Part shown: positions 17,477 through 26,765 of the stretch, in pieces
How the letters are laid out: each line of letters opens with the position of its first letter
Numbering within the stretch: position 1 is the first letter of the stretch
Assembly: GCA_965197825.1 (NCBI GenBank)
Contig: CBDANW010000003.1
Location: forward strand, 1,178,001-1,242,000
Direction of reading: 5' to 3'
Source: CBDANW01 sp965197825
GTDB lineage: Bacteria; Acidobacteriota; Vicinamibacteria; Marinacidobacterales; DATDRI01
DNA: 64,000 bases
Program-made: the position numbers and the translations under genes
The notes under the pieces: generated by a model
What the model saw: only the letters and a program-made list of their open reading frames with translations
The model's database searches: none
Told to the model about the DNA's origin: nothing

Positions 17477-18872
17477 CCGCAAGAACTAAGCGTCATCGGA
17501 AGAAAAAGAAGCGAGCGTCGGCTCGGACGCTTCGGATCAAGACAGTCAAGAAGTTTTCTCGACGGGTGCCGGCTCGACCCACGCGAACACATGACCGTGG
17601 CCGTCGACGCCGACAAGAACCAAGGACGAAGGATTTGTTGGAGGAAGAAGACGTATAGCGAGCTGGCTAGCTCGCTCTGGCAGGAAGGATGTCCGGAGAT
17701 TGCGGACGGCCGCAGAGATAACCCTGAACCGCGTCACAGCCTTCCTTGTACAGGAACGCAAGCTGTTCTTCGGTTTCCACGCCCTCGGCAATGACATCGA
17801 GTCTCAGTTTGTGCCCGAGACCGATGATGCCGGACGCAATCGAGGCACCGTCCCGATCCGTCGTGATGTCGCGCACGAAAGTTTTGTCGATCTTGAGCGA
17901 GTCGATTGGGAAACGTTTCAGGTATGCGAGGGAGGAGTAGCCGGTGCCAAAATCATCAATGGCAATCCGCACTCCCAGCGCTTTGATGCTTGCAAGTGTG
18001 GCTTTGGTACGCTCGGTATCTCTCATCAAGTGACTTTCCGTGATCTCGAGCTCCAGGCACTCCGGAGCCAGCTGGAATTCACCGAGCGCACGGCCCACGA
18101 TCTCCACGAGCTTAAGGTCCTCGAACTGGCGAGGCGACAAGTTCACCGCCACCCTGAGATTCTCGTACCCGGCCGCTTGCCACTCCCGTGCCTGCGCGCA
18201 CGCCTTCCTCAAGATCCACTCCCCCGCGCCGATGATGAGTCCCGTATCCTCGAGCAAGGAGATGAAATCCAAAGGAGCGATCAACCCGCGCTTTGCGTGC
18301 TCCCACCGAACCAGAGCCTCTACGGCCACCAGCTGGTTGTCCTCCAAGGACAGCTGCGGCTGATAGTGAAGCCGGAACTCGTCTCGTTCCAAAGCGTGCC
18401 GGAGATCCCGTTCGAGACTCATTCGGGTAAGGACTTCCGAATGCATCTGTCGGCTGAAGATTTGATAGCCGTGCCGGCCCTTCTCCTTCGCACGGTGCAT
18501 CGCGGAGTCGGAGCACTTCAGCAGCTGTTCGACGTCATCTCCGTTGTCGGGAAAAAACGCGATCCCCACGCTCGCTGTGACGACCACGTCCTGATCGTCG
18601 ATCTTCATCGGTTGCGCGATGCTGTCCAACAGACGCTGTGCGACCACCATCGCTTCCTGTTCGTGCTCGAGGTCTTGCAGAATGATGGCGAACTCGTCGC
18701 CCCCGAGGCGGGCCGATGTCTCGAACTCCCGAACGCTTTCCACTAGTCGCTTCCCGATTTCCTTCAGCAACTCGTCTCCCGCCTCGTAGCCTAGGCTGTC
18801 GTTGATCCTCTTGAAGCGGTCCAGATCCAGGCAAAGAACCGTTACTCTTGATTCCTGCCGCTTTCCGCGCGC

Positions 18873-18881
18873 CAAATCGAG
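18873..18881. repeat. target-site duplication, left copy (CAAATCGAG)
   Basis: This nine-base direct repeat flanks the insertion sequence at 18882-20341. The identical second copy is at 20342-20350. Both lie inside the interrupted GGDEF coding sequence, so removing the IS and one copy restores the frame. Confidence 0.9.
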
Positions 18882-20341
18882 GGGGATGTCCCGCCGGATG
18901 TTGAATTTGGGGTAGCGGCGGCTCCTTGGCCGGCCTAAGAATAGGTCTGCCAATAAACCGTCTCCAGAGGGGGACAAGGAGCCACCAATGCCTAGGAAAT
19001 CGAAGAAGCCAGTAAGAAAGCAAACGCACTCGCCTACGGGCAAGGTAGTTGGCCAAGTCGGTCAGATACTGCTACCGATGATAGCTGGGATCGCGGCCAC
19101 GAAGGCGGATCTGACGGAATGGGTGTACGAGCAAGGACTGACAGCTCTGCACCTACTGCTCAGAGAGGACGCCGAGGAGATCGCGGGGCTCAAGGGCAAG
19201 CACGAGAAGGAGCGAACTCATAACCACTGTGGGAGCACGAACGGAGAGCTGAGCTTCGGTGGTCGTCGCATCCAAGTGTCGCGACCTCGAGTTCGCTCGA
19301 AGTCGGGCGAGGAGGCGTCGCTTCCACACTTCGAAGCCTTCCGCGAAGAAGACCCGCTTCCAGAGCGAGTGTTGAATCAGATCTTGGTGGGGGTATCGAC
19401 CCGAAATTACGAATCGAGTCTGGACAAACCCGCGGCCAAGTTGAAGTCTCGTGGCACGAGTAAGAGTGCCGCCAGCCGTCACCTCGTGAGCCAGACGACT
19501 AAGAAGCTCGAGGAATACCTGTCTCGGCGGCTAGAGGAGTTCGAGCTCGCGGCACTGATGCTGGATGGCCTTGAGGTGGCCGGACAGACCGTCGTCGTAA
19601 CTCTCGGTATCACAATAGATGGAACGAAGGTGCCCCTGGGTATATGGCTGGGCTCGACGGAGAACTCTCGGGTGTGCACCGCGATGTTGCAGGACCTTCT
19701 CGAGCAAGGCTTGCGCGTCGATGAGTCGATTCTCTGCGTAGTGGACGGAGGCAAAGGCATCCGCAAGGCACTCGTCGACGTTTTGGGGGACCTCGCGGTC
19801 ATCCAAAGGTGCCAGATCCATAAACTCCGGAATCTTCGCTCGTACCTTCCCAAGTCTCGTCACGCCTACGTGCTCCAGACGATGAAGGAAGCCTACAAGT
19901 GCAAGAGTGCCGACAAGGCGCGCAAGCGACTTCAGGCATTGGTGTCGTGGCTCGAGCGAAACGGCTACGACGAAGCTGCCGGAAGCCTTCGTGAAGGGAT
20001 GGAAGAGACACTCACGGTCGTGAAGCTCGCGCTGCCCGCCTTACTTCGCCAGTCTCTTGCCACGACGAACGCCATTGAGAATCTCAACGGAACCATTCGC
20101 AGAGTATCGAGAAACGTCAAGCGTTGGAAGAGTCCTTCCATGGTTCGCCGATGGACCGCTCTTGGCGTCGTCACCGCGCAGAAAAAGTTCCGGCGTATCA
20201 AAGGCTATCGCCATATGGGCGCTCTCGTTCACGCGCTTAGAAGCAAACAGAAATCTCTTGACAGCGATGAGTTTGCTGCCTAAGAGTATTCACAGGTGCC
20301 GCCGCTACCCGACCAAATTCAACAGCGGCCGGGACATCCCC
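18882..20341 (+). mobile_element. IS256-family insertion sequence, complete copy (ISa)
   Basis: This 1460-bp element has imperfect terminal inverted repeats starting GGGGATGTCCC at both ends and continuing for about 45 bases (GTTGAATTTGG and GTAGCGGCGG blocks are shared). It has one transposase gene and a perfect 9-bp target duplication. Two further, damaged copies of the same element lie at 27283-27428 and 30578-31395. Target duplications of 8-9 bp and a single DDE transposase are usual for the IS256 family. The near identity of the 5' ends of the three copies implies recent activity. Confidence 0.93.
18988..20283 (+). CDS. IS256-family (mutator-type) transposase
   Basis: This is an intact 431-residue transposase. 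Family features are visible: an N-terminal DNA-binding region, the first catalytic Asp in LMLDGLEVAG, the second Asp in ILCVVDGGKGIRKAL, the CxxH-like block QRCQIHKLRNL, and the final Glu in the helix ATTNAIENLNGTIRR. These make up the DDE active site for cut-and-copy transposition. The start ATG is preceded by AAGGAG. It fills the element between its two terminal repeats. Nothing indicates loss of function, so this copy could mobilise the damaged ones only if their ends were complete, which they are not. Confidence 0.95.
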   Translation: MPRKSKKPVRKQTHSPTGKVVGQVGQILLPMIAGIAATKADLTEWVYEQGLTALHLLLREDAEEIAGLKGKHEKERTHNHCGSTNGELSFGGRRIQVSRPRVRSKSGEEASLPHFEAFREEDPLPERVLNQILVGVSTRNYESSLDKPAAKLKSRGTSKSAASRHLVSQTTKKLEEYLSRRLEEFELAALMLDGLEVAGQTVVVTLGITIDGTKVPLGIWLGSTENSRVCTAMLQDLLEQGLRVDESILCVVDGGKGIRKALVDVLGDLAVIQRCQIHKLRNLRSYLPKSRHAYVLQTMKEAYKCKSADKARKRLQALVSWLERNGYDEAAGSLREGMEETLTVVKLALPALLRQSLATTNAIENLNGTIRRVSRNVKRWKSPSMVRRWTALGVVTAQKKFRRIKGYRHMGALVHALRSKQKSLDSDEFAA

Positions 20342-20350
20342 CAAATCGAG
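20342..20350. repeat. target-site duplication, right copy (CAAATCGAG)
   Basis: This is identical to 18873-18881 and directly abuts the right terminal repeat of the IS256-family element. Confidence 0.9.
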
Positions 20351-20424
20351 GGCGAGTCTTTCACGAAATAGCCGGCGGTTTGCCAGGCCCGTCAGCTGAT
20401 CGTAGTAGGCCAGGTTGGCCTCCA

Positions 20425-21552
20425 AGGTCGGCGAGCCCTATCTCGAGACAAACGCCGAGAGAGATCTCGAGCGGCTCGATCGGCTCGGTGTCTTTAGCTC
20501 CGTCACATTTCAGGCGATCGCAGAAGGCGACGAAGTGGTCTTGCAGATCGAAGTCAGGGAAACATTCCCTTACATCCCCATGCTCAGCATTGAAATTACC
20601 GAGGAGAACGGCACGGCCGTCGGCCCCGGACTCAGATCGGTCAACTTGCTCGGGAGGGCCATATCCCTCTCGGCGTCGGCCCGATTCGGGGGGCAAACCG
20701 TTCTCGAAGTGAGGGCCGAGACTCCCTGGTACGCGAGTGCAAAAATGGCTTACCAAGGAGCCTTCGTGTACCGAGATCGTTTCGATGAGGTCTACGAGTT
20801 CGAGGAAAACTCGATCGACTTCGAGTTCGGCCTCGGCCGGCGCGTGGGTGAGGCCGGCCGCTATGGCGCCCTGTTTAACTTTTTATCCCTCGGAAGCGAT
20901 ACCCCCGGCGTGACGCTCTCACCTAGCAATGAAGACAACGTCCCCACCTTGGGCGCCTTCGTTGGATACGATAGTCGAGACCTGATATCGAACCCGCGGG
21001 GAGGATGGTGGAACGAGTTTCAAATCTCCAAGTCGGGTCTCTTTGGCGGGGACGGCAACTTTTGGACATTCATCATCGACGCTCGAAGATTCCAACCCAT
21101 CGCCCTCCGACATATCCTTGCCGTGTTCTCTCTCGCGACCATGCGCACTGGAACCGTCGGGACGGACGTACCCGTCTACCTACAGTTCAACCTCGGAGGC
21201 ACCAACACCATCCGTGGCTGGTCGTTGGCATCGAGCAACGGAAAGAACCAATTCATCAATACCGCCGAGTACCGTTACACGTTGATGACGCCCCGTGACG
21301 GGAAGGTTCTTGGTCTCACGGGCTATCTCAGCCTACAGCTTGTCGCCTTCGGGGACCTGGGAAGCGCCTGGAATGATAGCGATCAAGTTCTCCAGGAACT
21401 TCATTGGCGGTTACGGGTTCGGGATCCGCGCCATCATTCCATTCGTGAACATGGTGCGCTTCGATCTTGTGTGGGGCGAGTCTGGGGTAGGGGTGAGCGT
21501 GAACGTCGGCATCATGGAGAAAGCCGAGATGCAGCGGCGCCGGGTGAGGTAG
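20425..21552 (+). pseudogene. Omp85/BamA-TamA-type outer-membrane protein, 5'-truncated and frameshifted
   Basis: The frame opens in the middle of a POTRA domain (KVGEPYLETNAERDLERLDR), and the signal peptide and earlier POTRA repeats are missing. The beta-barrel that follows is typical of Omp85 proteins: FVGYDSRDLISNPRGG, then FNLGGTNTIRGWS and other alternating aromatic strands. Near 21395 the frame shifts by one base. The proper C-terminus then continues in another frame (FIGGYGFGIRAIIPFVNMVR, then FDLVWGESG) and ends at 21552. Such proteins insert or translocate proteins at the outer membrane. This copy lacks both the export signal and a continuous barrel, so it is non-functional. The 5' cut lies exactly where the GGDEF gene is cut on the other strand. 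Confidence 0.82.
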
Positions 21553-21655
21553 TTGGAGGCAGACTGAGCTCCGCAGCCTGTTTCACAGAACCGGCGTCAA
21601 GCGTACGCGGCATGCGAGCCATCGGGAGAGAGCGCGACGCCGTTCTGGGACCATC

Positions 21656-23545
21656 TCAATTTACGTAGCCCAAGGCCTTCAGCCTCTGCCACTCCTCTTC
21701 CGAGGGGGCCGGCGAGCCTGCTGTTTCGCGCCTGTCTTGGAGTCTTTCCCAATGACCATCAATCTTCTCGCCCAACGTCTCCGTTACCGAGGGATCCGCG
21801 TGCTCGGTCTCCAGATTGAAGTTCGAGTCGTCGAGGCGATACAGCTCTAATCCATAAGCGGGGGGTCCCACCGCCTTGAACGACCCCCTAGATCACCGAG
21901 ACCCATGGACGGCCATATTCAGGCCCAGCGTCACGCACGCAGGCGCCGCACGGGTATCGCTCCGACATTCCACCTCCCTCGGTGGCGTTCAACACAGCTT
22001 CTAGACCGGATTCTTCCCCGAGAGCCGATGCCTTGATGAAATCGAACAGGCCCCGGAGGCTGACCAGCTCATCGAACCGGCCCGACGGAAGCGAGGGGCT
22101 CCTTATGAAGAGCGGCACGTGCACTAGACTCTGGGCGAGTCCATACTCGTGACCGACGCGACCCTGCTCTCCCAACTCTTCTCCATGGTCGGAGGTGACG
22201 ATGACGACGGAATCTTCACCGAATCGTTCATCGGTCCACGTCAATAGCTTGTCCACGTTGAGGTCCAACCAACGCAGCTCAGCGTCGTAGAGTGCGTTCA
22301 GGTATCGCCCCTTCCCTTCCGGAAGCGACTCCCATTGTCGCGTGAGCTCCGCGTAAGTGAGGTATCGGCTGAACAGACGCTCGTCCCGAATGCCTAGGCT
22401 CTCTAGGGCCTCCGCGGGCGGGTGATAGGGAGAGTGAGCGTCGATCAGATTCACGAACAGGAAAACCGGAGCGCTCTCCTCTGTTACCGCGCGCATCGTG
22501 ATGTCGACGATCTTCTGCGCGTCAACGTAAGGCATGCGCCATCTCAATCGTTCGCTAAGGCGGACAGTGATCGGTGAGTACCGATCCACGAAGCCGGCAA
22601 CGGTCCGTTCCCAATCCGAGTGGTCGGGGCTAAAGACCCTCCGAAAACCCGTGAGTTCCTGCGGCACCGCAAACTGATTGGCGCTCACCGCGAGACAATC
22701 GTAACCCTGCTCCGCAAGAACCTCGGGTAACCACGAGACCCCGTCAAAGGCTCGCGTCCGAAACGGGTCCCTTCGCTCTGTGCCGGACCCGTAGTGGACT
22801 CCGTGCTCCGAAACACTCTTCCCTGAGAACATGGAAGCGTGAGCAGGGGTTGTCCAACCGGCGGGGCTGATCGCCCGTGTTGCGACGAGTGCGTTGCTCG
22901 CCCACCGCTCGAGAGCTGGCATCGTGTCCCGATCATGCATGGCCTGAGCCCTTCAGGCGATCGGCGCGCACCGTGTCCAGCACGATCAAGATGATGTTTG
23001 GCCGAGCAGCGTTCTCGCTTCCTGTGTAGGCGATGCGGTTGCCATAGAAGAACGCGGAACTAACGCAGAGTTGCACGGCAAGAGCCAGGGCGACCCACAG
23101 CGGCACCAGCCGAGAACAAGCGACCACGTGCGCGTGGGGTGGCGCCCCCCACACCCAACGAAACTGGGGAAAGATGCTTGAAGGCGAAACGTAGTCCAAC
23201 CCACCCCAGGAGCCCTGTGAGTCCCCCCCACGCCATCGTAGATCCCGCGGTCACCGTTAGACCCACGAGGATCGCCGTCACCAGCGCGAGCCGTTCCAGG
23301 GCGGCGTCGCCGCTCCTCAACACACGGACCAACACCGAGCCAAACATCCATGCGATCCCGACCGCGAGCAGCGCGATCTGCAAGTTCACTAGGAAGAGCC
23401 CCACGAAATCCGCCGGAGTTCCTAAGAGTTGGTGGGGGCGGAAGACTTTTTTCACAAGGCCGAGGTTCACCAGTACGTCGAGAGCCCATAGGCTCAGCTG
23501 GGCGCTGGCGGCGAGCCCAATGGCTTGAAACAGTTGCTTCCGCAT
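21656..23545 (-). pseudogene. membrane-anchored sulfatase-family hydrolase, frameshifted
   Basis: Pieces in order on the minus strand: an N-terminal membrane region with four to five helices (23.1-23.5 kb), a frameshift near 23160, then the start of the sulfatase fold (RPNIILIVLDTVRADRL). A second shift follows at about 22940, then the main domain with WTTPAHASMFSGK, VNLIDAHSPYHPP and IVTSDHGEELGEQG, a stop at about 21888, and a last piece ending EEEWQRLKALGYVN. The shift at 22940 is a four-base tandem duplication (CATG CATG). The usual active-site CxPSR is replaced by WTTPAHASM, so the family member is the phosphatase or transferase-like branch that uses Thr or Ser, not a formylglycine sulfatase. 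It is not functional as read. Confidence 0.8.
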
Positions 23546-23727
23546 ACACCTATAGAACGAAGTGGTCGCGAACTTGGATCAAAAAGGTTGTTTGTGACGT
23601 TGTATCTACAGCTTAGCGGGGATCCTCGAGATCGTCAAACTCCCACCCGCGAACAACTCGCGTGCGGCAACGCGTGCACGAGCGCATAATCGTTTGAGTG
23701 ACACTCACTGAGGCGTGGCATGAAGAA

Positions 23728-23804
<77 letters not shown>

Positions 23805-23939
23805 ACAAGGACTTACGACGACGCCAGTTTAGCATGAAGTAGGCAGGCTGCACTTCATTGTGCAGACGAGCGCAACGAAGTGAGAGCGATGTTATTTGGT
23901 GGGCATCGTGACCTTGCCCAGGAAAAGTGGACAGGTTGA

Positions 23940-24818
23940 TTATCTCGCATGAGCCGTTTTGAGGTCATGAATCCGTTCGAACACCATTGGGCTGTTGTAA
24001 TCGAGTGACGAGTGGAGTCGATACGGATTGTAGAACCCCTCGATGTAGCTCGCGACCGCGTCTTTGGCCATACGTCGTGTTGGCCAACTACACCGGTGGA
24101 GGAGCTCGGGCTTGAGCGTGCCTAAGAAGCTCTCGGTCACGGCGTTGTCCCAGCAATCACCCTTGCGGCTCATCGAGCACACGATGCCGTACTCATCGAG
24201 CACGGCCTGGTAGGTCGCAGCCGCGTATTGAGTACCACGGTCTGAATGATGCACCAAGCCACTTTCCGGCAGGCGGCGCCCCAAGGCCATGTGAAGCGCC
24301 TCGAGAGCAAGCTCCGCGCGCAGGTGGGGCTGCATCGCCCAGCCTACGACACGACGCGAGAACAGATCGAGGATGACCGCCAAGTAGAGCCAGCCTTCCC
24401 AAGTCCGGATGTAGGTTATGTCCGTCACCCAGAACTGGTTCGGTCGTTCGGCTTCGAAGTTCCGGCCGAGCACGTTGGGTGCGATGGGGCGATCGTGCTT
24501 GCTGTCGGTCGTGCGGCGAAAACGCTTGCTGGGCAGACCCTGCAGGCCCATCTCACGCATCAGCCGTGCCACTCGCTGCTTGCCTACCTCGACGTTCTCC
24601 CCGTCAAGCTGGCGACGTACACGCTCCCTGCCGTAGGTACCACGGCTATGGGCGTGGATCACTTGGATGCGCAGCTTCAGCTTCCCATCCTCACACTGTC
24701 GCTTGCTGGGCGCGCGCTTCATCTGAGCGTAGTAGCCGCTGGTCGATACCCTCAGAACTCGGCACATCACCCGCACCGGGTAGTTGGCCCGCTCCGCGTG
24801 AATGAATTTGAATCTCAT
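23940..24818 (-). CDS. IS3-family transposase OrfB (integrase catalytic part)
   Basis: This is a 292-residue protein with an HTH_21-like N-terminal region (SRGTYGRERVRRQLDGENV) and an rve catalytic core. The DDE triad is visible: Asp in FWVTDITYIRT, Asp in LVHHSDRGTQYAA, and Glu in DNAVTESFLGTLK. Its ATG overlaps the orfA stop (ATGA). Members of the family make an OrfAB fusion by programmed -1 frameshifting. Here an A6G run (T run at 24849-24854) lies about 31 bases before the orfA stop, and the orfB frame is open across it. The gene is intact. Confidence 0.93.
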   Translation of the reverse strand: MRFKFIHAERANYPVRVMCRVLRVSTSGYYAQMKRAPSKRQCEDGKLKLRIQVIHAHSRGTYGRERVRRQLDGENVEVGKQRVARLMREMGLQGLPSKRFRRTTDSKHDRPIAPNVLGRNFEAERPNQFWVTDITYIRTWEGWLYLAVILDLFSRRVVGWAMQPHLRAELALEALHMALGRRLPESGLVHHSDRGTQYAAATYQAVLDEYGIVCSMSRKGDCWDNAVTESFLGTLKPELLHRCSWPTRRMAKDAVASYIEGFYNPYRLHSSLDYNSPMVFERIHDLKTAHAR

Positions 24819-25111
24819 TCGCTTTCCTTCGCGAAGAAGGCCGCCGCCTTTTTTAATATTTCTCGCTCTTGCTCCAACGTACGCACTCGACGCCGTAGCG
24901 AACGGAGCTCATCACGTTCCGCCGTCGTCAGAGCCTCGCGTGGACCTTCACCGTGATCAACTTTGTATTGTTTCACCCAGTTTCGAAGGGCCGATTCCGT
25001 CAGGTCCAGTTCCTTAGCGACCTGGCCGATGCTGCCCTCGCCCTCCCTGAACAGCCGGACCGCTTCCTTCTTGAACTCCCCCGTGAACTTCCTGCGTCGT
25101 CGTTCTCCCAT
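24815..25111 (-). CDS. IS3-family OrfA (HTH_Tnp_1 protein)
   Basis: This is a 98-residue protein starting MGERRRRKFTGEFKKEAVRL, with the helix-turn-helix IGQVAKELDLTESALRNWV and a C-terminal leucine zipper rich in Arg and Glu (LRSLRRRVRTLEQEREILKK). The start at 25111 is chosen because the family begins just before the RKFT block; an ATG further upstream (25153) lies close to the IS end. The A-rich slippery stretch near its 3' end allows the OrfAB transframe product. It binds the IS ends and regulates transposition. Confidence 0.9.
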   Translation of the reverse strand: MGERRRRKFTGEFKKEAVRLFREGEGSIGQVAKELDLTESALRNWVKQYKVDHGEGPREALTTAERDELRSLRRRVRTLEQEREILKKAAAFFAKESE

Positions 25112-25171
25112 GGACGCCTCCAGGCGCATTGTCGCGCCTCGGTTGATGTCCACAAAACCCGGGCAGGGTCA

Positions 25172-25316
25172 TCGTGGCCGCGGTGCCGAGTATGAGACCC
25201 TCGCGGGTCGCGTCCCGGCTCAGCGTGGAAGATGCCGAGAGCTCGCGTTTCGGTGCTTGGTCCGCGGAAGCCTTGGCTAGCCCGAGGTCGAGCACCTTCA
25301 GGATCCGTCCCGCTTC
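25172..25316 (-). pseudogene. Ser/Thr protein kinase fragment (activation segment only)
   Basis: About 45 residues are left on the minus strand: LKVLDLGLAKASADQ, then STLSRDATREGLILGTAAT. This is the DFG (here DLG) to APE region of a Hanks-type kinase. It is close to the pseudogene at 44 kb, which has VKILDFGLAKA and LSRDATRAGVILGTAAYM. The fragment is bounded on one side by the IS3 element and on the other by the second IS256-type element, so both ends of the gene have been lost. Confidence 0.75.
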
Positions 25317-26651
25317 CCGTGGAAATAAGAATGGCGTAACCTCCGGTTAAGCAAAACGAAACCGCGCCTGGAAAGGCGAGGAGGAGGATTACGCCATGAA
25401 GAAGCCTACCACCATATCGAAGGAGTCTGTAAGCGAGTACCGGGAGTTCGTCCAACTTCGGCTGCGTAAGCGGGTACTGGAGGCGATCGAGGTTGTGCTT
25501 GAGGAAGAAGTCAACCAAGCGCTGGGGTGTGGTAGCTACGAGCGTGCGGAAGACCGCCGTGGATATCGCAACGGAGCCGAAACCCGTCGCGTGACGACGT
25601 CGGTGGGAACTCGCGAGCTCCGGGTGCCACGAGCCCGCGTGCGAGACGAGGAAACGGGAGAGACGACAGAGTTCAGGAGCGAGCTGTTGCCCCGGTACGC
25701 GCGCCGGACTCGTGAGGTCGACGAGGCGATCTTGGGGACGTACTTGTCGGGCGCGAATAGCCGCCGGATCCACAAAGCGCTGAAACCACTGCTCGGTGAG
25801 GAGCACCTATCGAAGAGCGCGGTGTCTCGCGTGGTTAGCCGGCTGAAGGAGCGCTTCGAGGAATGGCAGAACCGTGCTCTCAGCGAGGAGGTCTACGCGA
25901 TCGTTTACCTGGACGGCTTCCACCTGAAAGTGCGGATGGCGAAACGTGTGATCAGCGTACCCGTACTGGTCGCGCTCGGGGTCGCGCCAGACGGGCACAA
26001 ACGTCTGTTGTCATTACGTCTGGCGGTGAGCGAAGCCTCGACGCATTGGGGCTCCGTGCTGGAGGGACTCCAGGCTCCAGGACTCCGGGCTCCCAAGCTA
26101 GTGATCAGCGACGGCCACAAGGGGCTGACGAAAGCGCTGGAGAAGTGGCCGGGGTGCCGGTTGCAGCGATGTACCGAGCACAAGCGCGCCGACTTGCTCG
26201 AACATTGCCCGGCGCACGCACGCCGTGAGCTCCGGCGTGACTACAACCGGATCGTCTACGCCAAGAACGGGATCGATGCTCGCAAAACCTATGACGAGCT
26301 CGTCGCCAAGTGGACGCCTCTCGCGCCGGCCGTCGTCCGAAGCCTAGAGGAGGCCGGTAATCAGCTGCTGACCTTCTACGAATTCCATCGTGCCATGTGG
26401 AAATCGATTCGAACGACCAATGCTCTGGAGAATCTCAACCGCGAGTTTCGACGCCGGACGAAAACCCAAGCGTCGTTCTCCAGCGAGGAGTCCGCGGTCG
26501 CTTTGCTGTTTGGGCTTATCGCCTCTGGCCAGATTCAACTACGACGCATCGACGGCTACCAACGTCTGAGCGAGGTTCTCGAACACGCGGAGGTTGCCGC
26601 CTGATATGATACTCTGATGACGGAGTAGAGGGTGCCGTTCTTTTTCCACGG
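25317..26651 (+). mobile_element. IS256-family insertion sequence, second type (ISb)
   Basis: One complete transposase gene lies between imperfect inverted ends. The left end reads CCGTGGAAATAAGAATGGCG, and the right end on the opposite strand reads CCGTGGAAAAAGAACGGC. I could not find a matching target duplication outside these ends, so the element may have been moved or its flank deleted. Borders are accurate to a few bases only. It is unrelated in sequence to ISa apart from the family. Confidence 0.82.
25396..26604 (+). CDS. IS256-family transposase (ISb)
   Basis: This intact 402-residue transposase has an AGGAGGA ribosome site just upstream. The DDE positions are visible: Asp in AIVYLDGFHLKVR, Asp in KLVISDGHKGLTKAL, and Glu in RTTNALENLNREFRRR. 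The Cys/His block QRCTEHKRADLLEH is the family insertion motif. The N-terminal region has the GYRNGAETRRVTT block common in IS256 and IS285-like members. It is the only gene of the element and has no frame damage. Confidence 0.95.
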   Translation: MKKPTTISKESVSEYREFVQLRLRKRVLEAIEVVLEEEVNQALGCGSYERAEDRRGYRNGAETRRVTTSVGTRELRVPRARVRDEETGETTEFRSELLPRYARRTREVDEAILGTYLSGANSRRIHKALKPLLGEEHLSKSAVSRVVSRLKERFEEWQNRALSEEVYAIVYLDGFHLKVRMAKRVISVPVLVALGVAPDGHKRLLSLRLAVSEASTHWGSVLEGLQAPGLRAPKLVISDGHKGLTKALEKWPGCRLQRCTEHKRADLLEHCPAHARRELRRDYNRIVYAKNGIDARKTYDELVAKWTPLAPAVVRSLEEAGNQLLTFYEFHRAMWKSIRTTNALENLNREFRRRTKTQASFSSEESAVALLFGLIASGQIQLRRIDGYQRLSEVLEHAEVAA

Positions 26652-26765
26652 ACCTCGGGACACATCCCTCCTTCACCTGGCGTTCGGTGTCTACCCAATG
26701 TTGCTGGGCTTGAGGTATCGGTGAATGGCGCCTCTTGTTCATTGAATCACAGTCGTTGACGGGAC

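Larger units (their letters stand above)
17667..20425 (-). pseudogene. GGDEF-EAL cyclic-di-GMP protein split by an insertion sequence and 5'-truncated
   Basis: Two minus-strand pieces belong to one gene. The first, 20342-20425, encodes LAYYDQLTGLANRRLFRER, the start of a GGDEF domain. The second, 17667-18881, encodes the rest of GGDEF (ARLGGDEFAIIL) and a complete EAL domain (AVEALVRW, LEITESHLM, DDFGTGYSS). An IS of 1460 bp sits between them, with the target repeat CAAATCGAG on each side. All catalytic motifs for diguanylate cyclase and phosphodiesterase are intact in sequence, so the gene was recently functional. At the 5' side it is cut again at about 20425, where an Omp85 gene begins on the other strand, so any PAS or sensor part is lost. 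The EAL half could still be translated from within the IS. Confidence 0.88.
23909..25171 (-). mobile_element. IS3-family insertion sequence
   Basis: This 1263-bp element begins TGACC and ends GGTCA, with imperfect inverted ends that share TGACC-TGCCC-GG-GTGGACA. The flanking TCG on both sides is a probable three-base target duplication, as is usual for IS3. It contains two overlapping genes, orfA and orfB. It inserted beside a fragment of a Ser/Thr kinase gene (25172-25316). Confidence 0.9.

Noticed and set aside
17473..17658. Arg/Lys-rich 61-codon frame after the small hypothetical gene
   Set aside because: A TTGA overlap would allow coupling, but the composition is extreme, no family is known, and it ends against the EAL gene. 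It is more likely chance in a purine-rich stretch.
17658..17677. Hairpin AGCGAGCT / AGCTCGCT as intrinsic terminator
   Set aside because: A perfect 8-bp stem is present, but no T run follows on either strand, so termination is not supported.
23845..23870. Hairpin CTGCAC / GTGCAG near tRNA-Arg as a terminator or attachment site
   Set aside because: The stem has only six pairs, there is no T run and no repeat of the tRNA 3' end; nothing marks an integrated island.
25300..26660. Target-site duplication for the second IS256-type element
   Set aside because: The bases outside the two ends do not match in any 8-9 bp register that I could find, so no duplication is claimed.
26652..26765. Small RNA or gene between ISb and the FIMAH fragment
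   Set aside because: No open frame with a start signal, no convincing fold; the minus-strand frame through it has no family similarity.
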